From Candidatus Bathyarchaeota archaeon A05DMB-5 (lineage in GTDB: Archaea; Thermoproteota; Bathyarchaeia; Bathyarchaeales; Bathycorpusculaceae), in assembly GCA_019685655.1 (NCBI GenBank), contig JABFQP010000001.1, forward strand, positions 310,001 to 374,000: a DNA stretch of 64,000 bases. Direction: 5' to 3'. Positions 34,259 to 43,480 of this stretch are shown piece after piece. Under the pieces are notes generated by a model. The model did not search any database, had not been told where the DNA came from, and saw only the letters and a list, made by a program, of their open reading frames with translations. The position numbers and the translations under genes were made by a program. How positions within the stretch are numbered: position 1 is the first letter of the stretch; every line of letters starts with the position of its first letter.

Positions 34259-35962
34259 TTATGGAATGTGAAATGTTGTTGTGGCTTCTGCTCCTTCTCT
34301 TGTGCCAACCGTTATTACCACATCAGTGTCTGCATAGACTTCCCAATTGAATTGGCATAGAAGAATGGCGACTTCGCCTGGCTTTATGATTGTTTGGTTT
34401 TCGGGAACGATATCTTCTGCTAGAACTGTTTGGTTCTGCAGTCTTATCGTTACCTTTGACACCGTAAGATTCCATATTGAGTAGCTTAAGCTTTCAACTG
34501 TTATGTTTAAATATTTTGTATGAAAATCTCCGAACTCCGTGGTAGCAACTTCTGTTATGTTAAGCTCCGCCACTGGAAGAGCAAAAGTGAAATTTAATAC
34601 ATACTCTTCCGCAGTCTTGTTTGCCAGAACATAAACTGTTAAAGTTAAGTTTTCGCCAGCACGATTCGTCCAATCTGAAATATCACAGTAAAATGCTTGC
34701 GTTGCACTTGAATTTAGTAATCCATAAGGCAGTTGCGGATTTGCCTTTGTGCCATTTACTAATTCTCCAGTCTCTGCTACTACTATTTTTGTTATGTTAA
34801 TGGCGTCCAGCGAAGACGCATGGTTCTGTAATGTGACATTGAAATGGGTTCTATCTTGCAAGTTGAAAGTTTCATTTTCGCTGAGAATCTTGACAATAAT
34901 TGGCGGTGGTGTTATCGTAGTAAAGTTTATCTCAATTTCTTGCAGTGTATAAGCTTTCACTTCGATTTTTTTCCCTCTTGTTTCCGTCCAGTTCCAGTCA
35001 AATTTGAAAACAGAAGATTGATTAGCTTCTAAACTCACGGAATATTTATTCGTGATAGCTGTTGCATTTTCCGGAGTGCATGTAATCATTGTAACATTAA
35101 CATAGTTATTTGTCTCAGCGAAATTAAATATTGTAATGTTGAAATGATCCGTATAGTCTTCGTTGAAAGTAACGTTTTGAATTAGTGGATAAACTTGCTG
35201 TAGCTCAAGTTCTTCTATGAACTGGTATCCTTCATTTGTTTCAATCATTACGTTAGCTTTTTTTAAACCATGCCAGTTACCCGTAAAATTAAAACTTACG
35301 GAGTTTTTTGTGACTTCGTATGGAAGCGTAGGCGATTTCAATGCAATATCGTCGATTCCTGGAATGTCAATCCAATTTACTGTCAAGTTGACTTCAGAGG
35401 CCGTAGCCATAACTAAAGATAAGCTAAAGTTTTTGTATGAAATTCTTGGATAGAAATATGGGGTGACGGATAGTTTGACGAATGGTAGTTGTTTTTCTTT
35501 GTTTGGTGCTGGGGCATCGGAGGAAAAGACGCTTACGACGACTGTTTCTCCACCGTGCTCACCTGCAAATCTTCCCCAAGTCACGTTCTCGTTGTCTATT
35601 CTGACTTTAGAACATATTATATTCATAAGTTGCCCTTTTTGAACGACTATTCCATCTTGAATTGAAGGCTCTGCTTCAATTACATCATAAAGTGTAGATT
35701 GCCCTTTTAAACTAACGGTGATTCTTGTTATCGTCGCATCAGAAGGAGAATAAGATGGGTTTAATACGCCAACTTTGAACCATGCCGCATTACTTTTATC
35801 AAAATAAACATCTGTTATCGTTAGAGTTGTTCCTTCTGGAAGGTCAGTGAATTGTGGAATCGTAAACATGTAGGAGATTATGCCGCCTAATATTGCAGAT
35901 AAAATCATTAGAAGTATAATTATGATAGTTGAAACCGCTTTTGTGTTGTTTGGTACATACAT
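34259..35962 (-). CDS. Pilin-like signal-anchored surface protein
   Basis: 567 residues. N-terminus NNTKAVSTIIIILLMILSA resembles archaeal type IV pilin/class III signals (KAVS before a hydrophobic helix), after which the protein is all beta, rich in Thr, Asn and aromatic residues with dozens of N-x-S/T sequons. Several units of about 100 residues look related (NITIFNFAETNNYVNVTMI, FNVTLQNHASSLDAINITKI, LNITVESLSYSIWNLTVSKV): an Ig-like repeat with a matching NV/NL-T strand. Probably a glycosylated cell-surface protein, consistent with the glycan island in this window. No catalytic motif. Confidence 0.78.
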   Translation of the reverse strand: MYVPNNTKAVSTIIIILLMILSAILGGIISYMFTIPQFTDLPEGTTLTITDVYFDKSNAAWFKVGVLNPSYSPSDATITRITVSLKGQSTLYDVIEAEPSIQDGIVVQKGQLMNIICSKVRIDNENVTWGRFAGEHGGETVVVSVFSSDAPAPNKEKQLPFVKLSVTPYFYPRISYKNFSLSLVMATASEVNLTVNWIDIPGIDDIALKSPTLPYEVTKNSVSFNFTGNWHGLKKANVMIETNEGYQFIEELELQQVYPLIQNVTFNEDYTDHFNITIFNFAETNNYVNVTMITCTPENATAITNKYSVSLEANQSSVFKFDWNWTETRGKKIEVKAYTLQEIEINFTTITPPPIIVKILSENETFNLQDRTHFNVTLQNHASSLDAINITKIVVAETGELVNGTKANPQLPYGLLNSSATQAFYCDISDWTNRAGENLTLTVYVLANKTAEEYVLNFTFALPVAELNITEVATTEFGDFHTKYLNITVESLSYSIWNLTVSKVTIRLQNQTVLAEDIVPENQTIIKPGEVAILLCQFNWEVYADTDVVITVGTREGAEATTTFHIP

Positions 35963-36112
35963 CTTTGTTTTCCCTCGGAGTTATGAATGTTGTTGTATCT
36001 CATATTCTCGGAGGTAAATAAGCATTCTCGTATGTTTGTTTTGCGTTATAATTGACAGTAAGCTTAAATCTATTCTGTTTTCAGTAGTTAATCCACAATT
36101 AGAGGGAGAATC

Positions 36113-37399
36113 ATGACAAAGTGCGATGTGCTCGTGGTGGGTGCGGGAATTTTAGGCTTATCCACTGCTTACCACATAAAAAGCAAGAATCCTAAACTGA
36201 ACGTTTTAGTTGTCGACAAATTAGGTGCTGCGGGTCAAGGTAGCACTGCAAAAAGTGCGGCGGCTTTCCGTTGCCTTTTTTATTCTCGCACAAACTTTGA
36301 CTTAGCTGATTCCTCCGTTGAATTTTACAAACATGCACAAAATGATTTAGGCTATGATTTGAAACTGCGTTGGGCAGGATATCTCTGGCTTTTTGACGAC
36401 CATGGGTATCAGAAAATGCTTCCTGTTCTGAAGGATTTAGCCAATCGAGGGTTTGAATACAAAGAATATGATGGAAATGATTTAGCTAAAAAATTAAACA
36501 TGAATACCAACTTTACTGAGGACGAAGAAGCACAAATGATGGGGTTAGGAAATGTTTACAAAGGAATATTTATTCCTAAAGCTGGCTTCATAGATGTTGA
36601 TTCTTTAGTGAAATTTTACGAATATGAGTTTCTGAAACTTGGAGGGAAGATTCAATACGGCACCGAGGTTGCCGAACTTGTTGTGGAACCACGCCAACCC
36701 TTAGGCATGCCTGGTGAGCCTTATTTCTGGCAAGATGCGATAGTTACAGGGGCAAAAACCAATAAGGGTTTCATACGCGCTGAAAAAACAATAGTTGCGA
36801 CTGGAGCTTGGGCTTCTCAACTTCTAGACCCGCTCGGAATTGATTGTTTTGTTAAAGCAAAGAAAAGACAAGTTTTTTCTGTTAAGGCGAATACTGAGGC
36901 TCTTAGAAAACTGCTTTTCACAAAGGAATTTACAAATGTTGGATGTTTGCCTTTCACAATTTTTCCAAAGCCTTCCGCTTACATTCGACCTAATCCTGAA
37001 GAGGAAGCCTTTTGGCTGGCATATGCCGATGAATTTCCAAGGGCTTTCAAAATTGAGGATAACCCTGAACCAGAAGATAACTACTATCAGTATGGGTTAT
37101 ATCAAGTTACAGTCAAATATTTTCCTCAATTTTCTGATTGTCAACCTTTTTCGGCTTTTGCTGGTTTATATGAGATAAACACTATTGATGGACAGCCTCT
37201 AGTTTTTGAAGAGAATGGCATTATGGTTGTAGGTGGTGCAAGTGGAAGTGGAATAATGAAAGCTGATGCTATAGGCAGAATTGCCGCTGCATTATATAGT
37301 GGTGAAGAATACGCGTTGCTTTATGGTGACAGAAAATTCAAAGTCAGCGATCTAGGCCTAAAACACAGAAATGTAGAACCCGAAAAACTGGTTATTTAG
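36113..37399 (+). CDS. FAD-dependent oxidoreductase, DAO/sarcosine-oxidase type
   Basis: 428 residues. N-terminal FAD site CDVLVVGAGILGLSTAY (GxGxxG), the GQGSTAKSAAAFRC loop, TIVATGAWAS, and C-terminal VVGGASGSGIMKADAIGRIAA closing the FAD domain. DAO-superfamily amine or hydroxy-acid dehydrogenase; the substrate is unclear. ATG start with AGAGGGAG four bases upstream and box A TTAAATC (36064-36070) about 46 bp upstream. The AOR gene follows after about 65 bp on the same strand, but with its own promoter-like region. Confidence 0.87.
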   Translation: MTKCDVLVVGAGILGLSTAYHIKSKNPKLNVLVVDKLGAAGQGSTAKSAAAFRCLFYSRTNFDLADSSVEFYKHAQNDLGYDLKLRWAGYLWLFDDHGYQKMLPVLKDLANRGFEYKEYDGNDLAKKLNMNTNFTEDEEAQMMGLGNVYKGIFIPKAGFIDVDSLVKFYEYEFLKLGGKIQYGTEVAELVVEPRQPLGMPGEPYFWQDAIVTGAKTNKGFIRAEKTIVATGAWASQLLDPLGIDCFVKAKKRQVFSVKANTEALRKLLFTKEFTNVGCLPFTIFPKPSAYIRPNPEEEAFWLAYADEFPRAFKIEDNPEPEDNYYQYGLYQVTVKYFPQFSDCQPFSAFAGLYEINTIDGQPLVFEENGIMVVGGASGSGIMKADAIGRIAAALYSGEEYALLYGDRKFKVSDLGLKHRNVEPEKLVI

Positions 37400-37418
37400 C
37401 CTTAGGAGTGATTAAATT

Positions 37419-37438
37419 TATCTACTTTCAAGTGGATA
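37419..37438. promoter_or_regulatory. Near-palindromic operator-like site before AOR
   Basis: TATCTACTTTCAAGTGGATA is a 20-bp inverted repeat with one mismatched pair. It begins within the AT-rich ATTAAATTTATC (37411-37422), a plausible box A for the AOR gene, and lies before the expected transcription start near 37442. A protein bound there would block the promoter. Symmetry is seen; the operator role is inferred. Confidence 0.4.
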
Positions 37439-37466
37439 CTTAGCAATATTCGTGGAGAAAATGAGT

Positions 37467-39299
37467 ATGTTCGGCTGGACTGGAACTTTTTTGCAAGTAA
37501 ACCTCAGCAAGGGCAAGGCTGTTGCCAACCGTTACGAAGCTAGTTTAGCCAAAAGTTTCCTTGGCGGCAGAGGATTTGCTGTTAAAATTCTGTGGGATAA
37601 ACTCAAGCCTGAAATTGACCCTTTTTCGCCTGAAAACTTGCTGGTTTTTGCAGCGGGTCCATTAACAGGTTTGTCTCTTCCTAGCAGTGGTAAACTGATT
37701 GTAGCGGCAAAAAGCCCTTTAACTGGAGGTTACGGTGATGGAAATGTTGGGACTCTTGCTGCGGTTCAGATGCGTAAGGCTGGTTATGATGCTGTAATAA
37801 TTGAGGGCAAAGCTAACAAACCAATCGTTCTGCTCATTCGAGATTCAGTAGCGGAGTTTCTTGACGCGAAAGACCTGTGGGGTTTAAGCTCGTTTGAAAC
37901 TGAGAAGAAATTAAGAGAACTTTATGGACGTGTAGCTGGTATTCTCTGCATCGGTCAAGGTGGGGAGAACCTAGTCAAGTTTGCAAACATTGTCTGTCAA
38001 GAGGGACGCGCTGGTGGAAGGCCTGGAATAGGCGCGGTTATGGGTTCTAAAAATTTGAAAGCTGTCGTTTTTATCGGTTCACACGAGATACCAGTAGCTC
38101 AACCAAAGGAAATGAAGGAGCTTGGTGCAGAAGGCTACAGAGAAGTTATGACTAAGCCGAACTATGCTTTCTGGAAACGTCAAGGTACAATGATGACAAT
38201 CGAGTGGAGTCAAGAGAACAGCGTCCTCCCAACATTCAATTACAGCGAAGGCGTTTTTGAAGAGGCTGACGAGATAGGTGGTTTTGCGATGGAGAAGTTG
38301 AAGGTTTCTAATCGTGGGTGTCCGCAGTGTAACATGACTTGTGGGAATGTTGTGAAGGGTTCTGATAAGAAGGAGTCTGAGCTTGATTACGAAAATGTTG
38401 CCATGCTAGGTTCAAACATTGGGTTGGGCAACCTTAAGCAAGTTGCGGCTCTCAATAGGGTCGCTGACGAGTTTGGGTTGGACACCATTTCGTTGGGTAA
38501 CGTGATTGGTTTTGCCATGGAAGCATCAGAGAAAGGATTGTTAACAGATAAGATTTCGTGGGGTAAATTCAAGGAGACAAAGGCTCTAATTGAGGACATA
38601 GCATATAGACGCGGTTTAGGCAAATTGCTGGCTGAAGGTGTCCGTTTTGCAGCTGAAGAAATTGGTAAGGACTCTAAACGTTGGGCTATGCATGTTAAAG
38701 GTTTGGAAATTTCCGCTTATAATTGTCATTCAACACCAGCAATGGCTTTGTCATACGCAACAAGCTCCATTGGGGCTCACCATAAGGATGCTTGGGTGAT
38801 TTCGTGGGAAGTTAAAGTTGGTCGTGAAAGTTATAGCGAAGAAAAAGTTGACAAAGTCATTGAGCTTCAACGCATCCGAGGTGGAGTTTTCGAGTCCTTA
38901 ACCGTTTGTAGACTTCCTTGGGTTGAGGTTGGCTTCGAGCTTGAATGGTATCCAAAATTCTTGTATGCAGCAACTGGATTGGAGATGAATTGGGACAATC
39001 TAAACTTGATTGCTGACCGCATATTCAACTTGACTCGTGCCTTCTGGGTTCGCGAATATGGCAAGAACTGGAGTAAAGAGATGGATTTTCCACCCGCAAG
39101 GTGGTTTGAGGAACCCTTAACTAAAGGCGCTTTAAAAGGTGCAAAGCTTGACAGAGCAAAGTATGATGTTATGTTACAGAGGTATTATAAGAAGCGCGGT
39201 TGGGATGAACGTGGAATACCAACAAAAACAACATTGAACAAGTTAGGATTGAAAGATGTTGCAAAACAATTGGGAAAACGTGTAAAACTGTATGAATAA
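37467..39299 (+). CDS. aor: Aldehyde:ferredoxin oxidoreductase, tungsten type
   Basis: Tungstopterin [4Fe-4S] enzyme oxidising aldehydes to acids with ferredoxin. About 610 residues, normal length. Seen: FLGGRGFAVKILWD, LLVFAAGPLTG, GRPGIGAVMGSKNLKA (AOR N-domain), cluster ligands CPQCNMTC (CX2CX3C, Cys285/288/292) plus the distal LTVCRLPW Cys, and EFGLDTISLGNV pterin-binding segment. ATG 37467 is chosen, nine bases after GGAG; GTG 37452 and ATG 37461 are alternatives. Likely handles aldehydes from amino-acid fermentation. Confidence 0.94.
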   Translation: MFGWTGTFLQVNLSKGKAVANRYEASLAKSFLGGRGFAVKILWDKLKPEIDPFSPENLLVFAAGPLTGLSLPSSGKLIVAAKSPLTGGYGDGNVGTLAAVQMRKAGYDAVIIEGKANKPIVLLIRDSVAEFLDAKDLWGLSSFETEKKLRELYGRVAGILCIGQGGENLVKFANIVCQEGRAGGRPGIGAVMGSKNLKAVVFIGSHEIPVAQPKEMKELGAEGYREVMTKPNYAFWKRQGTMMTIEWSQENSVLPTFNYSEGVFEEADEIGGFAMEKLKVSNRGCPQCNMTCGNVVKGSDKKESELDYENVAMLGSNIGLGNLKQVAALNRVADEFGLDTISLGNVIGFAMEASEKGLLTDKISWGKFKETKALIEDIAYRRGLGKLLAEGVRFAAEEIGKDSKRWAMHVKGLEISAYNCHSTPAMALSYATSSIGAHHKDAWVISWEVKVGRESYSEEKVDKVIELQRIRGGVFESLTVCRLPWVEVGFELEWYPKFLYAATGLEMNWDNLNLIADRIFNLTRAFWVREYGKNWSKEMDFPPARWFEEPLTKGALKGAKLDRAKYDVMLQRYYKKRGWDERGIPTKTTLNKLGLKDVAKQLGKRVKLYE

Positions 39300-39339
39300 A
39301 AATGAATAAAAACTGAAATTGGAATAGGAAAATTGTAGT

Positions 39340-40788
39340 TTAGTATGCTCTGGCGAAGTAGACTACTTCTTTTGCCTTTTCTCCGCAATATATGCACTTT
39401 GCAAATGTCTTCTCTTTCTTAAGAGGTACTATTCTGATTGTTGCGCCGGTTTCTTCCTTTATCTTTTCTTCACATTCTGGACTCGCACACCAGCATGCTC
39501 TGAGGAATCCGCCTTTTTTCCTTAGTACTTTTTGGAATTCACTGTAAGTTTTTACTGTTGTAATATTTTCTTCTAGAACTTTTCGGGCTTTATTAAGGAG
39601 GTTTTTCTGGATTTCTTCTAACAGTTCTGTTACCGCATTAATTATTTTTTCTTCCTTAGTCGTCATTTTTTCAAGTGTGTCTCTTCTAGCTAATGTTACT
39701 TGTTTTTGTTTTATATCTCTTGGACCAACTTCAATTCTTATTGGCACACCTTTCAGTTCCCACTCGTTGAATTTCCATCCCGGAGTGTATTCTGCTCTGT
39801 CGTCTAAAACAACTTGTATACCCCGCTTCTGCAATTTTTCATAGATTTGTTTTGCTTTCGTTAGAATTGCTTTGGAGTCAGTATCCTTATAGGGTATGGG
39901 CACTATTACCACTTGTATCGGCGCGACTTTCGGAGGCAATATCAATCCTTTGTCGTCGCCGTGCACCATTACCAGCGCGCCTATCATTCGCGTTGAAAAG
40001 CCCCATGACGTTTGCCAGACATACTGCTCTTTTTCGTCCTTGTCGAGGAATCTGATTTTGAAAACTCTCGAAAAGTTTTGGCCTAACTGATGCGATGTTC
40101 CCATTTGTAAGGCTTTTCCATCCGGCATTATTGCTTCTAAAGCTGTTGTGTAGAGGGCTCCTGGAAATTTTTCGCTTTCCGATTTCTTTCCTGCGAGCAC
40201 TGGAATTGCGAGGTAGTTTTCCATCACGTCCTTGTATTCATTTAGAATCTGCATTACTTCTTGATCTGCTTCTTCTTTTGTAGCGTGAGCTGTGTGTCCT
40301 TCTTGCCATAGGAATTCTCTGGTTCTAAGGAAAAGTTTGGTTCCTTTCGTGTCCCATCTTATGATGTTGCACCATTGATTAATTTTTATTGGCAAGTCTC
40401 TCCAGCTTCTAATCCACTTAGCAAATGTTGCATACATTATCGTTTCAGATGTAGGTCTCAAGGCAAGTTTTTCTTCTAAAGGTGTGTCTCCGCCCATTGT
40501 TACCCATGCAACTTCCGGTGTGAAACCAGCAAAATGTTCTGCCTCTTTTTTGAGAAAACTTTCTGGTATGAACAGTGGGAAGTACACGTTTCTGTGTCCA
40601 GTTGCCTTTATTTTTTGGTCGAAGATTTGTTGAATTTTTTCCCAGATTGCGTATGAGTGTTCGCGGAATATCATGCAGCCTTTTACTGGAGCGTAATCTG
40701 CCATTCCTGATTTTACGATGACTTGGGTGTACCATTCTGAGAAATCTTCGGATTTTTTTACAGTAACGCCTACGTCTGACATGTTCAT
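39340..40788 (-). CDS. proS: Prolyl-tRNA synthetase, archaeal/eukaryal type
   Basis: Class II aaRS charging tRNA-Pro. 482 residues, the short archaeal/eukaryal form without the bacterial editing insert. Seen: motif 1 region YAPVKGCMIFREHSYAIW, motif 2 LRTREFLWQEGHTAHAT, motif 3 TSWGFSTRMIGALVMVHGD, anticodon domain, and the C-terminal zinc-binding domain with Cys in ACWCASPECE and KCIYCGEKA, ending in the typical Tyr. Starts with ATG preceded by AGGAGAG. The nearest upstream gene is divergent apgM. Confidence 0.96.
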   Translation of the reverse strand: MNMSDVGVTVKKSEDFSEWYTQVIVKSGMADYAPVKGCMIFREHSYAIWEKIQQIFDQKIKATGHRNVYFPLFIPESFLKKEAEHFAGFTPEVAWVTMGGDTPLEEKLALRPTSETIMYATFAKWIRSWRDLPIKINQWCNIIRWDTKGTKLFLRTREFLWQEGHTAHATKEEADQEVMQILNEYKDVMENYLAIPVLAGKKSESEKFPGALYTTALEAIMPDGKALQMGTSHQLGQNFSRVFKIRFLDKDEKEQYVWQTSWGFSTRMIGALVMVHGDDKGLILPPKVAPIQVVIVPIPYKDTDSKAILTKAKQIYEKLQKRGIQVVLDDRAEYTPGWKFNEWELKGVPIRIEVGPRDIKQKQVTLARRDTLEKMTTKEEKIINAVTELLEEIQKNLLNKARKVLEENITTVKTYSEFQKVLRKKGGFLRACWCASPECEEKIKEETGATIRIVPLKKEKTFAKCIYCGEKAKEVVYFARAY

Positions 40789-40871
40789 CTCTCTCCTTTT
40801 TCTTTGGTGGTTGAATATAATTCTAGTGTAGAACAGATTCTTATGTGGGCTAAGTTTTGAGAAAATTTAGC

Positions 40872-40915
40872 AATGTGGAACGTAATCGCCCATTTTGACC
40901 ACGTTCCCCAACATT
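40872..40915 (-). other. Imperfect hairpin in proS/apgM gap
   Basis: AATGT-GGAACGT (40872-40883) pairs with ACGTTCC-CCA-ACATT (40901-40915): a 12-bp stem with a 3-base bulge and a 17-base loop. It sits alone in the 262-bp divergent gap. It could be a regulatory hairpin or binding site for proS or apgM; no known RNA family recognised. Confidence 0.35.
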
Positions 40916-41050
40916 ACTGAATCAGACTATTAAATGTTTTCTTCTTTTAACCTTAGTGAATGCTTCTTGTTTGGATGCATAAGTGTTTTAACTGTTCGCA
41001 TCTAAATTTGGATGTGTTCCCAGTACAGATTGGAATGGCGTGAATCAAAG

Positions 41051-42289
41051 TTGAAGTCAATTCTGGTTATTGGAGACGGAATGGCTGACAGACCAGTGAA
41101 AGAGTTAAGTTGGAAAACCCCTTTAGAAGCTGCGTATAAGCCGTCATTGAATAAAATTGCAAAGACTGGAATCTGCGGCATAATGGATGTAATTGCACCG
41201 GGCATACCGCCTGGAAGCGACACGGCTACGTTGGCGTTGCTTGGTTATGACGCAGTGAAGGTTTATTCTGGAAGAGGCGCCTTCGAGGCTATCGGTTCAG
41301 GAATAAACGTTTCGCCTGGCGACGTGGCTTTTCGATGTAACTTTGCAACGGTTGACGATGACTTTGTTGTTTTGGACAGACGCGCTGGCAGAATCGCAAA
41401 CGAGGATGCCTCCAAACTTGCTGAAAGTCTCCAAAAAATTAAGCCAATCGAGTCGTCAATAAAAGTAGTATTCAAAAACACTGTACAACACCGTGCAGCT
41501 CTCCTTCTTCGAGGACCCACATTATCAACAGCAATAAGCGACTCTGACCCTGAGAAGGTTGGAGAAAAAGTTCTGGAAATCAAAGCTTTGGATGAAACTT
41601 TAGAAGCGAAGCACACAGCCAAAATACTCAATGACCTCTTGCAAAAGTTTCATAAAACGCTGAAGGAACACCCAGTTAACAAGAAAAGAGTAAAACATGG
41701 ATTGCCTCCCGCCAATGTCATTTTATGTAGAGGCGCTGGCACTGTTCCGAATATTAAGCCTTTATCTGAAGTTTATGGTGTTAATACCGCGTGCGTATCT
41801 GCTGTTTCTTTGATTAAAGGCGTTTGCAAAGTCGCTGGAATGAAATTAATAGACGTTAAAGGAGCCACGGGGACTCCTCAAACTAACTTTGTTGCTAAGG
41901 CTAAAGCCGCAGTTCAAGCATTAAAAACATATGACTTTGTGCTTTTGCATGTGAAAGCACCAGACGTTCCTAGTCATGATGGAAACGTTAAACAGAAGGT
42001 TTCAGTAATCGAAAAAATAGACCAGATGTTAGGCTATTTACTTGAGAAGGTAGATTTGAACGAGACTTATTTGGCTGTGACCGCTGACCACACAACTTCT
42101 TCTGTCACACGGAACCATGAAGGAGACCCAGTTCCAGTAGCGATAACTGGACCGCACGTTCTCTGTGATGATGTTGCTGAATTTGGCGAGAGAACTTGCG
42201 CAAAGGGCGGTTTAAACCGAATAAGAGGCATTGATTTAATGCCTATCTTGATGAATCTTATTGGTAAAACCAGAAAATTTGGAGCTTAA
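41051..42289 (+). CDS. apgM: Cofactor-independent phosphoglycerate mutase, archaeal type (ApgM)
   Basis: Interconverts 3- and 2-phosphoglycerate in glycolysis/gluconeogenesis; two-metal alkaline-phosphatase superfamily. About 412 residues. Seen: ILVIGDGMADRPV (metal Asp), GSDTATLALLGYD (catalytic Ser region), PGDVAFRCNFATV, HVKAPDVPSHDGNVKQK and AVTADHTTSS (metal DH). Start TTG 41051 gives MKSILVIGDGMAD as in relatives, seven bases after GCGTGA; an ATG at 41012 would add an atypical 13-residue leader. Confidence 0.93.
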   Translation: MKSILVIGDGMADRPVKELSWKTPLEAAYKPSLNKIAKTGICGIMDVIAPGIPPGSDTATLALLGYDAVKVYSGRGAFEAIGSGINVSPGDVAFRCNFATVDDDFVVLDRRAGRIANEDASKLAESLQKIKPIESSIKVVFKNTVQHRAALLLRGPTLSTAISDSDPEKVGEKVLEIKALDETLEAKHTAKILNDLLQKFHKTLKEHPVNKKRVKHGLPPANVILCRGAGTVPNIKPLSEVYGVNTACVSAVSLIKGVCKVAGMKLIDVKGATGTPQTNFVAKAKAAVQALKTYDFVLLHVKAPDVPSHDGNVKQKVSVIEKIDQMLGYLLEKVDLNETYLAVTADHTTSSVTRNHEGDPVPVAITGPHVLCDDVAEFGERTCAKGGLNRIRGIDLMPILMNLIGKTRKFGA

Positions 42290-42292
42290 TGA

Positions 42293-43411
42293 TTATTGCA
42301 CCGGCATTAATCGCCATTCTCGGTAATCTGTCACAACTTTGATGTGTCCTTTAAGCATGTTATCCGTTTCCGTGTCTCCTGTGTCAACTCTCAGAACATT
42401 TCCTTCTATGCTCTGAAGCTTACCTTTCGTTGCCACGACAATTATATGCTCTTTTCTGACGTGCTTGATGATTTCTGGGCTTATTTGCTGGTTTCCTCTT
42501 CCCAGAAGAATTCCTTGGTGTCCAATCGGAGATAGAATAATCCATGTGTTCTGCCAATCTTTTACTTCTTTCAGAATTCTTTTCTCATCTACATCCAACA
42601 TGACTTTGCCGTTCTTGTAGATATCTACGCCTAGCACCGTTTTTACAGTGCCCAGTAATTCGGCTATGCGTTTGACTGTGGTTCCTGGACCCAGTATGTA
42701 CGTGGCGTCTGGTTGCATCTCCTCAATTATGAACCGTGCTATTGCGGTTTGGTTCTCTTTTTCGTCGTTTGTTTCTGGGCTTGCTTGTTTGCTTCCTTGA
42801 ATTCGCATCGGAACAAACGGTCCTTTCAAATAGCCATGCAATTTAACAGCAAAAATGTCGCTTCGTATAGCCTTTTCATCAGAGTCCATAATTTCGAACT
42901 CTGTAATTTCCGCTTGTTTATCAGCAAATATTAAAACTACCTCCACAGCATCTCGAGGGTTTACAGCGAAAACACCACTATACATTTTCACTCCGGAAGG
43001 CACGCCCAAAACTGGCACTTCATTGCTGCCTTGCATAGCGTCTAAAATGTCTTTGGCTGTGCCGTCTCCGCCGACAAAGACTATCAAGTCCACTTCTGCC
43101 TTAATCAGAAGTTTAACAGCGGCTTTCGTATCTTCAGCAGTGGTTTCTTTTCCTATTCTCATAGGTAAAACTTGAACTGGAAACTTCGCTTTTTCCGCTT
43201 CATTTTCACCCATTATTCCCGGACAAGTCAAAATCTCTATTTGCCTATTTTCCATATTTTCCCTTAGTTTTCGCAGAAATTCTATGGCTCTTTCCGGCGC
43301 TACCGGTTCTGCACCTCGTGCAATCGCTTCCTTCAGAACACCGTTCGTGCCTTTTAGTCCTACTCTGCCTCCCATGCCCGCAATTGGATTAACAATAAAG
43401 CCTAGCTTCAT
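42293..43411 (-). CDS. ATP-NAD/AcoX-type kinase-like protein (COG3199-like)
   Basis: 372 residues. Opening GFIVNPIAGMGGRVGLKGTN, the NAD-kinase-like GGDGTAKDILDA, VLGVPSGVKMYSGVFA and ILGPGTTVKRIAELLG match the archaeal and bacterial ATP-NAD kinase-like family distinct from NadK. Probably phosphorylates NAD or a related nucleotide; some homologues lie with acetoin genes. Convergent with apgM (3-bp gap) and divergent from the DUF1028 gene across a palindrome that covers its likely transcription start. Confidence 0.87.
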   Translation of the reverse strand: MKLGFIVNPIAGMGGRVGLKGTNGVLKEAIARGAEPVAPERAIEFLRKLRENMENRQIEILTCPGIMGENEAEKAKFPVQVLPMRIGKETTAEDTKAAVKLLIKAEVDLIVFVGGDGTAKDILDAMQGSNEVPVLGVPSGVKMYSGVFAVNPRDAVEVVLIFADKQAEITEFEIMDSDEKAIRSDIFAVKLHGYLKGPFVPMRIQGSKQASPETNDEKENQTAIARFIIEEMQPDATYILGPGTTVKRIAELLGTVKTVLGVDIYKNGKVMLDVDEKRILKEVKDWQNTWIILSPIGHQGILLGRGNQQISPEIIKHVRKEHIIVVATKGKLQSIEGNVLRVDTGDTETDNMLKGHIKVVTDYREWRLMPVQ

Positions 43412-43413
43412 TG

Positions 43414-43428
43414 CTTGTCAGTGACAAG
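43414..43428. promoter_or_regulatory. Perfect 15-bp palindrome between divergent genes
   Basis: CTTGTCA-G-TGACAAG is a perfect inverted repeat of 7 bp around one base. It lies two bases upstream of the leftward NAD-kinase-like start and upstream of CTTTAAAC (43443-43450), the probable box A of the rightward gene; AATAAATC on the minus strand abuts it. It is well placed to be an operator acting on the leftward promoter. Symmetry seen; regulator unknown. Confidence 0.45.
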
Positions 43429-43480
43429 ATTTATTGCGCAAGCTTTAAACTATTTTGATGAATAAGGGGCGTTCAATCAG

